A stretch of 64,000 nucleotides of DNA, from positions 916,480 through 980,479 of the forward strand of contig NZ_CP036343.1 of the NCBI RefSeq assembly GCF_007746795.1, in the 5' to 3' direction. The stretch is from Gimesia algae. GTDB lineage: Bacteria > Planctomycetota > Planctomycetia > Planctomycetales > Planctomycetaceae. The position numbers and the translations under genes are program-made. Of this stretch, positions 39,058 to 47,234 are shown piece after piece. Below the pieces are notes generated by a model that made no database searches, was not told the DNA's origin, and worked only from the letters and a program-made list of their open reading frames with translations. Every line of letters begins with the position of its first letter. The stretch's first letter is position 1.

Positions 39058-39406
39058 AGAATGTTTCTGAACTTTCATAGAATTTCTGCCCTCACTGAAC
39101 CTGTCTATAATACGACCAGAATAAATCGAGACAGCTGAGTTCCCACACAATTTTAAACATCATTTTCTCGTAGATTAATCTGTTCAGAAATAGAGATTTG
39201 ACACGATGGTCAAGATGTCGCAGGTGATTCACCCCACACTCCACCAAGGCAATCCCCTCCTTACGAATTTACTGTTTTCATGTGTGCCCCGATCTCGTTC
39301 TGCATCCTAAATAATAGTTCATTATTTCAGTAATGATGATGAAGCTTAAATCATCATAATTAGAATTGCTGTCTCATAATTTCGACTTATTCACCTGCAT
39401 ACTATC
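39058..39406. other. AT-rich leader with two perfect palindromes
   Basis: The stretch upstream of the response-regulator gene holds two perfect hairpins, AAATAAT/ATTATTT at 39309-39327 and ATGATGAT/ATCATCAT at 39333-39357, with no T run. They lie 80-100 bp before the gene and could be an operator or leader structure. No open frame seen. Confidence 0.45.
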
Positions 39407-41260
39407 TTGAAATGTTCTGTACACACAGAGATTGACGATGATTCTTTCAACGCGGCTTTTTTTCTTATACAGAGATTCAAGGAGAATGTTCCCATTAAAT
39501 CTTTCACCCACCATGTGCTGATTGTAGACGATGAATCATCGTTACGACAACTTCTGGCACGTGCTTTAACACAAGTGGGCTTCCACTGTGATACCGCTGA
39601 AGATGGTACCGCCGCACTGCAATATTGTGAACGACATGATTACGATCTAGTGATTACAGATCTGATTATGCCAGAAACAAATGGGCATGCATTCTGCATC
39701 AAGCTACTTGAAAATAAAAAAAACACACCTTTAATTTGTGTATTAACTGGTATCGAAGAACCTCGCATCGAAGAAGACCTGAAGAAACGAGGCATTCAAC
39801 ATCTCTACCATAAACCGATTGATTATAAACAGTTTTCTCAGGATATGCTCCGATTCCTGAAAGAAACCAAAGATTCCGCACCACAGGAAACGGCAGTGAA
39901 ATCTCTGTCTTCTACACCTTCCACAACAGAGTCACCCAGTTCCAAAAATAACGTAGTGATTCTAAGCCCTGACATGACATTCTGTCGCAGGATTTCACTG
40001 GCAGCCGCCGATAGCCCACTGAACGTCATCATTGCACTCAGTACTGACCACCTGCTGGAGATCGTGAACGAAAAAAGAATCGACCTGCTGATTGTCGATC
40101 AGGAGATATCAGGCTTTCTGCGCGGCAATCAGATCGTAGAACGACTTCATTCAGATCTAATAAATATTCCCGCATTCTTAAGGGGGGAGAAAATAACATT
40201 TAACCATCTTAATATTGATGAGTGCGAGGGAGTTGAGAAACTAATCGAGCAAGACATAGATGAGCGAGATCTATTGAACATGGCCTATGCCTATTTATCA
40301 CGATTATCTCAACACTGCCTGGTGATTGACCCGGCGGCCCGCAGGCTGGTGACTGAGTTCAGTGATGTACCTCCCATTCCCCATGTCCTTACCAGACTGG
40401 CAGAACGCGCAGCACAATCGTCACTCGATATTTCGATTCCCCAGTTAGTGAGCGAGATCGAAACGGACCCGCGACTCACTTCCGAACTCATTAAAGTCGC
40501 CAACTCGTCGCAAGTCGCATCGACTTCCAAACAGAAAGATCTGAAAGGGATCATTACTTTGCTGGGGCCGCGACAGGCAATTTCCATTTGCCTCTCGCTG
40601 GGTTTAAGAACTGTGCGTTCCAAACTGATGATGCCATGGGCAGAGGATTTTCGAAACTGGTACTTAAAAAGAACTTCACTCATCGCTGCAACCGCAGAAT
40701 CGGTGGCGCGTTTTTACGAAAATGTTCCGCCGGAAACGGCTTATTTACTCGGTATTTTACAGGACATCGGGATTCTCGTGCAAGCGGAACATTATGGAGA
40801 AGCCTACTTTGAAAGAGTTATCAAACGAGTACGACAAATACCGACATTGCAATTTACGACATCGGAATACATGGTTACGAATACTGACCACGGAATGGTA
40901 TCTGCGGCTGTGCTGCAATCCTGGGGTTTTCCTTTTTCGATCGTACAACCTGTATATGCGCATCATCAGGAGGAGCAGACGAAGTTGCCCATCATGGCAC
41001 AGGGACTGGTCCGCTGCATGCGTCTTGCGGAAGCATTTGCTGAGATGTGTGACCAGCCTGTACCGCAGCGAATTCTTAAAGTGAATACGCTGTTAGCTGA
41101 GTATTATCAGAAGAGCAGAATGGAAGCACAAGATGTATTTCTGACTGCCATCGAAAAAACAAATCAGATGACAGATATTTTACGAACACCTCCCCTGGAA
41201 CCCGGCGAACTGGAAGCAATCGTTAATCAACTTCAGATAAGTGATCCCCAACAGGTATGA
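39407..41260 (+). CDS. Response regulator with HDOD output and a degenerate second receiver
   Basis: A 617-residue protein if counted from TTG 39407, though that codon has no ribosome binding site. An AAGGAG nine bases before an in-frame ATT at 39494 suggests the real start may lie there. Order: receiver (about residues 35-155) with DDESS, the phosphoacceptor Asp in LVITDLIMPETNG and Lys in YHKPID; a second receiver-like domain (about 183-300) with LLIVDQEISG but lacking the acidic pair and conserved lysine; and an HDOD domain (318-520) with PPIPHVLTRLAE, IETDPRLTSELIKVANS and LLGPRQAISICLSLGLR. HDOD domains bind nucleotides or regulate c-di-GMP pathways. Its TGA overlaps the kinase start as ATGA, so the kinase is its partner. 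Confidence 0.9.
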   Translation: MKCSVHTEIDDDSFNAAFFLIQRFKENVPIKSFTHHVLIVDDESSLRQLLARALTQVGFHCDTAEDGTAALQYCERHDYDLVITDLIMPETNGHAFCIKLLENKKNTPLICVLTGIEEPRIEEDLKKRGIQHLYHKPIDYKQFSQDMLRFLKETKDSAPQETAVKSLSSTPSTTESPSSKNNVVILSPDMTFCRRISLAAADSPLNVIIALSTDHLLEIVNEKRIDLLIVDQEISGFLRGNQIVERLHSDLINIPAFLRGEKITFNHLNIDECEGVEKLIEQDIDERDLLNMAYAYLSRLSQHCLVIDPAARRLVTEFSDVPPIPHVLTRLAERAAQSSLDISIPQLVSEIETDPRLTSELIKVANSSQVASTSKQKDLKGIITLLGPRQAISICLSLGLRTVRSKLMMPWAEDFRNWYLKRTSLIAATAESVARFYENVPPETAYLLGILQDIGILVQAEHYGEAYFERVIKRVRQIPTLQFTTSEYMVTNTDHGMVSAAVLQSWGFPFSIVQPVYAHHQEEQTKLPIMAQGLVRCMRLAEAFAEMCDQPVPQRILKVNTLLAEYYQKSRMEAQDVFLTAIEKTNQMTDILRTPPLEPGELEAIVNQLQISDPQQV

Positions 41261-43287
41261 GTCCATTCACTAAGAATTCAATTGATGTAAATACTCTCAC
41301 ACAAGTGATCGAAAAGACGGTCAACGCCGTTGTCATAACGGACGCCAACTGTCATATCACCTGGGTCAATCGAAGCTTTGAGCGTACAACAGGTTACTCA
41401 TTTGCCGAAGCGCGAGGCAAACACCCGGGTCGCTTACTTCAAGGTCCTGAAACAGACCAGGAAGACATAGCGAGTATGAGAGAGGCCATTGCCAGTAAAG
41501 AACCATTCTCCAAAGCGGTGCTGAATTATACAAAGGGTGGCCAGTCATACTGGAACTACATTGAATGTCAGCCACTCTATGAGAATGAAAACTTGACCGG
41601 CTACATGGCTATTCTGACTGATGTGACAGCCAGTGTGGTATTTCAGAACAAGCTGATTGAAGCCAATAATCGGGCTCTCGAAAATTCAGAACTTCTTCAA
41701 CTCGCGTTTGCCGGTGGTAAGGTAGGAAGCTGGGACTGGAGCCCCGCCGAAGACAGGGTCGTTTACGATAAAAGCTGGGCAATGCTGGTTGGAGCAGACT
41801 TTGAAAACCTCGCCCACAATCTGGACTCTTGGGAAAAACGGATTCATCCGGAAGATTTAGATTTGTTTACACAGCAACTGGCAGCGGTGACAAGTGATAA
41901 CCAGGACTATTTCATCTCGGAACATCGTATTTTATGCGACCACAATCAATATCGCTGGACGATGGCACGCGGCCAGGTCGTAGAGAGGAATGATTCGGGG
42001 CTCCCGACGCGGGTGGTAGGAGTACACTTTGATATCACCCGTCAAAAACAAACCCAGAATCTTCTCGACACACAAAATACACTCCTGCGTACAATTTTAG
42101 ATGTCATTCCCTTTTCGGTGTCCTGGAAAGACGCTGACTTACACTATCTGGGCTGTAATAATAATTTTCTGGAACTTTCAGGATACGAACACCCCCGCAA
42201 AATGTTGGGGAAAACAGAATCAGAATTGAGACCTGCATCCACTTACATTGAACAACAACTTAAAGACGAGTTCAATGTCATAGCGACCGGTATCCCATTG
42301 ATGCATCAGATCGAATCCCGGGTCTTAACTAATGGTGATCAGAAGATTTTAGACAGGAACAAGGTTCCTCTTAAGCTACATGATAACACGACAGGAATAC
42401 TCGAGGTCTCAATCGACATCACCGAACTGGAAATGGCGCGTGAAGCTCTACGTCAGAAAGAACTGGAACTGCGTCATCGAGGACGGATGCAGGCAGTGGG
42501 AGAACTGGCAGGGGGCGGGGCGCATGAATTCAACAATTTATTGCAGACAATTCGCGGTTATGTCTGTTTCGCGCAGGACGAACTGACACCGCAATCGGCC
42601 GCGTATTCAGATCTTTCGGAAAGTATTCTTGCCATCGATCGCGCAGTTCAGCTAACTCAGCAATTATTGCATTTCAGTCGTATTGATGATATTGAGAAAA
42701 AAATATGCGATCCCGACAATGTGATTGCAGACTTAAATAATTTACTCAGACCATTAATACCAGATAAGATTAATCTAAAATTTGAATTAGCAAGTTCTCT
42801 ACCCTCGATTATGGCCAATCCACTTATTTTGGGACAGGCGATTTTGAATTTGTGTCTGAATGCTCGTGATGCCATGCCGGCCGGAGGCACAATTACTGTC
42901 GGAACACGATTGATCACTTCAAAAATTGGCAGAAACCAGATCGGCTTTTATGTCCTTGATTCGGGAACCGGAATACCAGAAAAAATTCAAGAACGCATTT
43001 TTGATCCTTTTTTTACGACAAAGGAAGTCGGAAAAGGAACCGGGCTGGGACTTTCCATAGTGTACTCTGCCGCTTATGAACATGAGGGAAAGGTTGATTT
43101 TGAAACTACCGCCGGAAAAGGAACAAGGTTTGAAATAGTGATTCCCGAGTTTTATCAGAAATCCGAAACGAATCTAGAGAAAGACGCATTTGACCAAGAG
43201 CTGTTTCTTGAAAAAGATTTGTCTTCAAAGAACAAAACGATATTGATTACTGCAGATGATTCTATCTCAACGCTGGTCACTGTGTGA
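41257..43287 (+). CDS. PAS sensor histidine kinase, receiver domain interrupted by TGA
   Basis: A 676-residue kinase, translationally coupled to the HDOD regulator. Order: a LOV-like PAS (about 14-128), a PAS (140-265), a third PAS (280-395), a histidine kinase core with GAHEFNNLLQTIRG (His near 421), LNLCLNARDAMPAGG, LDSGTGIP and GTGLGLSIVYS, and the start of a receiver (from 660, with ITADDS). The frame ends at TGA 43285-43287, within the first strand-loop of the receiver, while the rest of that receiver continues in the same frame from the adjacent ATG. The LOV-like PAS has GRLLQGPETD, but the photoactive cysteine position is a proline. Probable functional kinase with a broken output domain. 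Confidence 0.9.
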   Translation: MSPFTKNSIDVNTLTQVIEKTVNAVVITDANCHITWVNRSFERTTGYSFAEARGKHPGRLLQGPETDQEDIASMREAIASKEPFSKAVLNYTKGGQSYWNYIECQPLYENENLTGYMAILTDVTASVVFQNKLIEANNRALENSELLQLAFAGGKVGSWDWSPAEDRVVYDKSWAMLVGADFENLAHNLDSWEKRIHPEDLDLFTQQLAAVTSDNQDYFISEHRILCDHNQYRWTMARGQVVERNDSGLPTRVVGVHFDITRQKQTQNLLDTQNTLLRTILDVIPFSVSWKDADLHYLGCNNNFLELSGYEHPRKMLGKTESELRPASTYIEQQLKDEFNVIATGIPLMHQIESRVLTNGDQKILDRNKVPLKLHDNTTGILEVSIDITELEMAREALRQKELELRHRGRMQAVGELAGGGAHEFNNLLQTIRGYVCFAQDELTPQSAAYSDLSESILAIDRAVQLTQQLLHFSRIDDIEKKICDPDNVIADLNNLLRPLIPDKINLKFELASSLPSIMANPLILGQAILNLCLNARDAMPAGGTITVGTRLITSKIGRNQIGFYVLDSGTGIPEKIQERIFDPFFTTKEVGKGTGLGLSIVYSAAYEHEGKVDFETTAGKGTRFEIVIPEFYQKSETNLEKDAFDQELFLEKDLSSKNKTILITADDSISTLVTV

Positions 43288-43611
43288 ATGCTGCATGATC
43301 TGGGATATCAAATCATTACCGCGTTTACTGGACGTGAAGCGGTGGAGATATATCGACGGGAACGAAATAACATCCAGGGACTTGTGATTGACATTTCGAT
43401 CCCGCAGATGACGGGTACAGAAGCTTATGAAAGTATTTGTAAACTGGGAAACCCGCCTCCCGTGCTTTTTTGCACAGGAGATACTACTCCTGATCTTCAC
43501 CACGTCAATCTCGCGGCAAAAGGCTATCGATTTATCAAAAAACCATTTAATCAAAACACACTGCAGAACATGATGGACACACTATTTACTGACGTCTTAG
43601 AAACCATCTAG
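43288..43611 (+). CDS. Receiver-domain fragment downstream of the in-frame TGA
   Basis: A 107-residue open frame starting at ATG directly after the kinase TGA and in the same phase. It carries the remaining receiver elements: MLHDLGYQII, the phosphoacceptor Asp in LVIDISIPQMTG, the FCTGDTT strand and the Lys of FIKKPF. Joined to the kinase tail it makes one complete receiver. A single base change (CGA to TGA would fit an arginine position) explains the split. It may be made by coupled reinitiation at the ATG, but alone it lacks the first strand and acidic pair. Confidence 0.8.
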   Translation: MLHDLGYQIITAFTGREAVEIYRRERNNIQGLVIDISIPQMTGTEAYESICKLGNPPPVLFCTGDTTPDLHHVNLAAKGYRFIKKPFNQNTLQNMMDTLFTDVLETI

Positions 43612-43774
43612 ATCGGATGCAGCTTAGTAAGCCAGTTTCCGGGGACATGAGAAGTCAGCAGGGCGAAAACAGTTGGAGTAATCTACGACCGACTGTCATA
43701 TTTTACCTGATTCATGAAACAGGTTACTCGTCGCAGTTCTAAAACTCCCGACAGGAAACATTACACTGCTTCAT

Positions 43775-43869
43775 CAGAGTGTATCACATTTTAACCATAG
43801 CGTCATTCAATCTATTATACTCGATCCAAATGGCCCTGGAGACCTGCCTTAAAAACTGGAAACAGTCTA
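43775..43869 (+). repeat. Dispersed palindromic element, copy 4
   Basis: About 95 bp, similar to copies 1 and 2 but with a decayed right arm (GGAGACCTGCC). Read on the minus strand it encodes the last residues and TAA of the 43815-44372 gene. Confidence 0.88.
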
Positions 43870-44372
43870 ATCAACACCACTCCAGAAGTATCTGACGCGT
43901 CCTGTCGACGGATTGAAATAGAGGTCTTCCGTTTCATTTCCGAAGTCCCGGGAAAAGTTGCGGTGATAATGCTCGGACTTCCCCACATCCGGTTCCCTCT
44001 GCAGACCGCTTTCAATATCTGTTCCACCGTTTCGCGATTGCCAATAAAAGCGATTGTAATTTTTCCCTCATCCCCCAATATCCAGATCGATGACTCCAGT
44101 TCAATTACTTCAGCAGTCGGAGCAAAGCCGAATGTGCGTTCGAAAACAGCCGCAGGACGTGACAGTATGAAATCGAACATAACAAGACAAAGACAATACA
44201 CGGCGAATGAGCCGATCAGCCACCGCCGTTTGTGGCGGATTCCCGCCAGGTACAAGCATCCCCACACCACTGCCGCGATTACGGCAAATGTCATAAAAAA
44301 TAACGCGAGCAGGAAAATAACATTTAATAAAACCATCATGAAGCCGAACCTGACACATCCTGAGTGCTGCAT
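43815..44372 (-). CDS. Membrane protein whose C-terminus is encoded by a repeat element
   Basis: A 185-residue protein from ATG 44372 (upstream starts are possible in the open frame to 44420). Two membrane segments lie near residues 12-45 and 52-75, followed by a soluble domain with EVIELESSIWILGDEGKITIAFIG. The last roughly 19 residues (from about LIRLFPVFKAG) and the stop are read from dispersed element copy 4, so the original C-terminus has been lost or replaced. The start lies five bases after the stop of the upstream small membrane gene. Function unknown. Confidence 0.68.
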   Translation of the reverse strand: MQHSGCVRFGFMMVLLNVIFLLALFFMTFAVIAAVVWGCLYLAGIRHKRRWLIGSFAVYCLCLVMFDFILSRPAAVFERTFGFAPTAEVIELESSIWILGDEGKITIAFIGNRETVEQILKAVCRGNRMWGSPSIITATFPGTSEMKRKTSISIRRQDASDTSGVVLIRLFPVFKAGLQGHLDRV

Positions 44373-44377
44373 TCCAC

Positions 44378-44584
44378 TTAAATCGGATCTTGATTTATCC
44401 TCTCCTGCAGAGCAGGCCATTCCGCGAACGCCAGAAAGAACAACAGTCCGATATAAAGAACGGGGAACAAGATCAGAAGACTGATCCAGCCGGGAAAACC
44501 GGCTTTGCTGCAGATCATCCAGAAGGGAACGACCCCGATCAGCAGAATGGAACTGAGAATCATCATCTCAAAAAAACCGGGCAT
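44378..44584 (-). CDS. 68-residue membrane protein
   Basis: Two hydrophobic segments (about residues 6-26 and 32-54) separated by SKAGFPGW, and a short polar tail. GGAG lies eight bases before ATG 44584. It ends five bases before the next gene and is likely its operon partner. No family assigned, although the GxPGWxSLLxLxPxxxIxLL pattern is common in small bacterial membrane proteins. Confidence 0.68.
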   Translation of the reverse strand: MPGFFEMMILSSILLIGVVPFWMICSKAGFPGWISLLILFPVLYIGLLFFLAFAEWPALQERINQDPI

Positions 44585-44793
44585 ACGAGGATCTCCCTGT
44601 GATTGAGTCAGGCTGTCTTCCGTTTCCTTTCTTCACAGAATGCAGACCCAGGCATAAAAAATCAATGGCAACTTGAGAATCCTGATTTCCCCCGGAATTC
44701 GGCATTCTCTGTTGATCCGGTGTAAGCTAAAATAGCTTTCCGTCTTTCTCATACACAACGGGACCGTTCTTTCAAAGTCAGATGCTTTCACTC

Positions 44794-45288
44794 ATGGCCG
44801 AATCATCTCCGAAAAGCAGAATTCGTATATTAGTTGCCTGTCTTATCCTGATCGCGGGATACGCGATATTTCTGCAATACTACAATTACAACCCTGGATT
44901 CAATGATGCGACTCTGGCAGGCATGATGAAAAAAGATGCTGCTAAAATAGTAGACATCGCAAATAATGAATATGATGTTGATCTGGATTACTCTCCCGAA
45001 TCGATCAAAAAAGTCGATCAGATCTTAGGTCAAATGCATCGTGAACACCTGGAGACACCATTTTCGGAAGACCAGATTACTAAAAGATCCATCTTATGGG
45101 GATCTTATGTGGGAGAGGTTGTTCGATCCAATGTCAATTGTGAATGGAGAGCCACAATTGGCCTTCCGCTTCAGTTAAATGACGAAACTTACCTGTACCC
45201 CACAGACTGGTGTCATCAGAAAATCGTTGACGGGGGGGAAGAGGATCATCTCTGGGCTCGATACCTGTTCGCCACGACAGGAAACTGA
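44794..45288 (+). CDS. Single-pass membrane protein, unknown
   Basis: A 164-residue protein from ATG 44794 (an ATG at 44782 is also possible; neither has a clear ribosome binding site). One N-terminal membrane segment (about 12-30) precedes a soluble periplasmic domain with DLDYSPESIKKVDQILGQMH and a final RATIGLPLQL strand region. The domain has the size and pattern of small secreted proteins that occur in other bacteria without known role. Confidence 0.65.
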   Translation: MAESSPKSRIRILVACLILIAGYAIFLQYYNYNPGFNDATLAGMMKKDAAKIVDIANNEYDVDLDYSPESIKKVDQILGQMHREHLETPFSEDQITKRSILWGSYVGEVVRSNVNCEWRATIGLPLQLNDETYLYPTDWCHQKIVDGGEEDHLWARYLFATTGN

Positions 45289-45343
45289 ATATTAATCATT
45301 CCTCAATGAATCGAATTCAACATTCCGCCAGGGAGAATTTCTC

Positions 45344-45847
45344 ATTCCGCTCACACCGTTTCATTTCAGCCCCGGACTGCTGACTAAAGTTTTTGGCCCC
45401 CGTTCATTCTGGCTGACATCCTTCATGGCTGCGAACGTCCTGATTGATGTGGAAGTGCTGTACTATCTGAGCAGAGATGAACTGCCGCTCCACCGTTACC
45501 TGCATACCTATCTCGGCGGCAGTGTGGTCGGCCTCATCGCCGGTCTGATCATGTGGGGCGTCGTGCTGATCGTCGTCCGCTGGATGCCCGCTGGTTCACG
45601 CTGGAAAACGCGGCTGAGCCAGACACCAAAGACCCGACTTCTCAATCAGTCGCTGCTGGCGGGTTTGATCGGTGGGGTATCACACGTCTTTCTCGACAGC
45701 CTGATGCATGATGACATGCATCCATTCTGGCCGTTCACGACCGGCAATACACTGGCAGGAATCATCAGCGTTCCGGCTCTGCATATCGGACTGGGACTAC
45801 TCGGCCTGTTTGCGATGATCCTCTGGCTGCTACTCCGTGAACCGTAA
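45344..45847 (+). CDS. Membrane-bound hydrolase-like protein, apparent ATT start
   Basis: A 167-residue protein with five membrane segments. The first in-frame ATG is at 45425, but the 27 codons before it encode PLTPFHFSPGLLTKVFGPRSF, which matches the constant N-terminus of this membrane-protein family (usually MPFTPFHFGPGLL). No ATG, GTG or TTG precedes it before a stop at 45293. ATT 45344 has AGGGAG eight bases upstream and is the natural start. His/Asp-rich motifs HRYLHTYLGG and HVFLDSLMHDDMHPFWPF resemble membrane-bound metal-dependent hydrolases. Function unproven. Confidence 0.75.
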   Translation: MPLTPFHFSPGLLTKVFGPRSFWLTSFMAANVLIDVEVLYYLSRDELPLHRYLHTYLGGSVVGLIAGLIMWGVVLIVVRWMPAGSRWKTRLSQTPKTRLLNQSLLAGLIGGVSHVFLDSLMHDDMHPFWPFTTGNTLAGIISVPALHIGLGLLGLFAMILWLLLREP

Positions 45848-45874
45848 GCGGAATTCGCCTGTTTTGCATCTGGC

Positions 45875-46243
45875 TCAATCGGTGTTTTCGGAAATCCGCT
45901 ACAAGACGCCTGAAGGATCAGTCAGGACGAAATCCCGCATTTTCCAGGAGCGCTGCTCTGGTTCGGTCACTTTCACGTTGTACTTCTCTGTGATTTTTTG
46001 ATTCTGAACGTGTTCCCACCAGGCATCCACGCTTTTGACAGAGAGATGCATCATGAAGTTTTCCGCCAGCGCTTTCTCATAGAAAGTCTGTAACAGAAAT
46101 GTGCAGCTCCCCAAATGGAGATAGGCCAGATCATCGGACGTCTACGGAATCTTGAAGCCGAGATCTTCATAGAACCGTTAAGAAGGCGCAAAGTCTTTCG
46201 CAGGCACAAGCGTTTTCAGTTCGATCGTTTCCAGTTGATCCAT
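45875..46243 (-). pseudogene. VOC/glyoxalase family pseudogene
   Basis: A 123-codon frame reading MDQLETIELKTLVPAKDFA at the start, with GGGGGG upstream of ATG 46243, and ending in DPSGVL-RISENTD. It is a typical vicinal-oxygen-chelate protein but is broken by three in-frame stops: TAA at codon 22 (46178-46180), TAG at codon 34 (46142-46144) and TAG at codon 115 (45899-45901). The two TAG codons stand where tryptophan (TGG) is usual. No frameshift is present, so the decay is recent. Confidence 0.85.
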
Positions 46244-46314
46244 GATTGCCCCCCTAATTCGTGATTAACCTGAAAGTTGAGCAACATTACTTCTCAATCA
46301 AATCAAGCCGCAGC

Positions 46315-46836
46315 TTAAAAAGCGGGTGGTTCAGGCAGGGGGACCTCCGCGGCTTTCAGCACACGGTTGAATGCGTCAGCTGGTGCGTCGGTGGGGTTGA
46401 ATCCCTCTCGTTGTTGGTCGTTCGTGTACCTGATTGCCCGGTAACATTCAAAGCAGATCACGAAATCGTGCTGCTGGTCTTTGTATTTGACTCGAAGTCC
46501 ATGACGTGGTGCGAAGCAGGCGGCAACCATACCCGGATTGGCGGCAACACTATCCTCCAGAGACTGCATGAGTTTCTGCCTGGCCTTTGTATCGGTAAAC
46601 TGCGTGGACCCCAGAATTTTCCAGCCATGAAATCTGCTGGTGTCATCCAGATCCTCTTCGATACAGGGATCGAGCGAGAAGAGTTCCCAAGCCGATGCTT
46701 CCTGCAATGCGGCCGCTGCGTCAGCCGGCATTTTGTCACCGGATGGCTCCTTCGGTGGTCGATCTGAAGTGCAACCCATCAGAAGCAACAGAAGTATCTG
46801 GGATAAGACTCGCATCGACTGCGCCCCGCGACTCAT
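46315..46836 (-). CDS. Lipoprotein of unknown function
   Basis: A 173-residue protein. A lipobox LLLMGC (cysteine near residue 22) follows a hydrophobic signal. The mature part is soluble with CFECYRAIRY and a final DAFNRVLKAAEVPLPEPPAF. ATG 46836 overlaps the stop of the upstream gene as ATGA, so translation is coupled; ATG 46815 would give a shorter signal. Function unknown. Confidence 0.75.
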   Translation of the reverse strand: MSRGAQSMRVLSQILLLLLMGCTSDRPPKEPSGDKMPADAAAALQEASAWELFSLDPCIEEDLDDTSRFHGWKILGSTQFTDTKARQKLMQSLEDSVAANPGMVAACFAPRHGLRVKYKDQQHDFVICFECYRAIRYTNDQQREGFNPTDAPADAFNRVLKAAEVPLPEPPAF

Positions 46837-47081
46837 GAGGGCTCATACCCAGGCATGATTTTAACGACGAAGACCGCTTTGCCATGTTCCTCATGACTCC
46901 AGCGAAACATTTCTGTCAGGCACGTCATCAATTGCTCGTACTCGCCGATCACCACCGTCGAAGTTGGCCCCGGCGTCACGCGCAGATCAGGGTAGTAGCT
47001 CAGTTTGGCAATAAAGGCTTTGATCAGTTCCTTATAGTTTTCCTGAAACGGATACATGCTGATTTCTGCGGTACTGATCAT
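46833..47081 (-). CDS. YkoF-like / UPF0045 (thiamine-binding family) protein
   Basis: An 82-residue protein from ATG 47081, with AAAGGA just upstream. It begins MISTAEISMYPFQENYKELI, continues with SYYPDLRVTPGPTSTVVIGE and ends in GKAVFVVKIM. This ferredoxin-like layout fits the MTH1187/YkoF-related family, some members of which bind thiamine or hydroxymethylpyrimidine. No thiamine gene or riboswitch is nearby. The upstream 18 residues of the frame are not needed. Confidence 0.8.
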   Translation of the reverse strand: MISTAEISMYPFQENYKELIKAFIAKLSYYPDLRVTPGPTSTVVIGEYEQLMTCLTEMFRWSHEEHGKAVFVVKIMPGYEPS

Positions 47082-47234
47082 GGGAATCCTTTCTGACAAA
47101 AATTGAATTCAAAAAGCAGAGCAGGGCACCACGTTCAGATTTGGCAGATGGGACCTTGAGTACAGCTGATACTAACAGACAATACCGGGCTGTCAATCTA
47201 TTGGATCTATAGTGGTTTTCCAGTACGGTCACTG

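Noticed and set aside
39309..39357. Two palindromes as possible terminators
   Set aside because: Neither is followed by a T run and both lie upstream of a gene, so they are not called terminators.
45899..46114. A 71-residue open frame taken as an intact gene
   Set aside because: It is an internal part of the VOC pseudogene bounded by in-frame stops, not an independent start.
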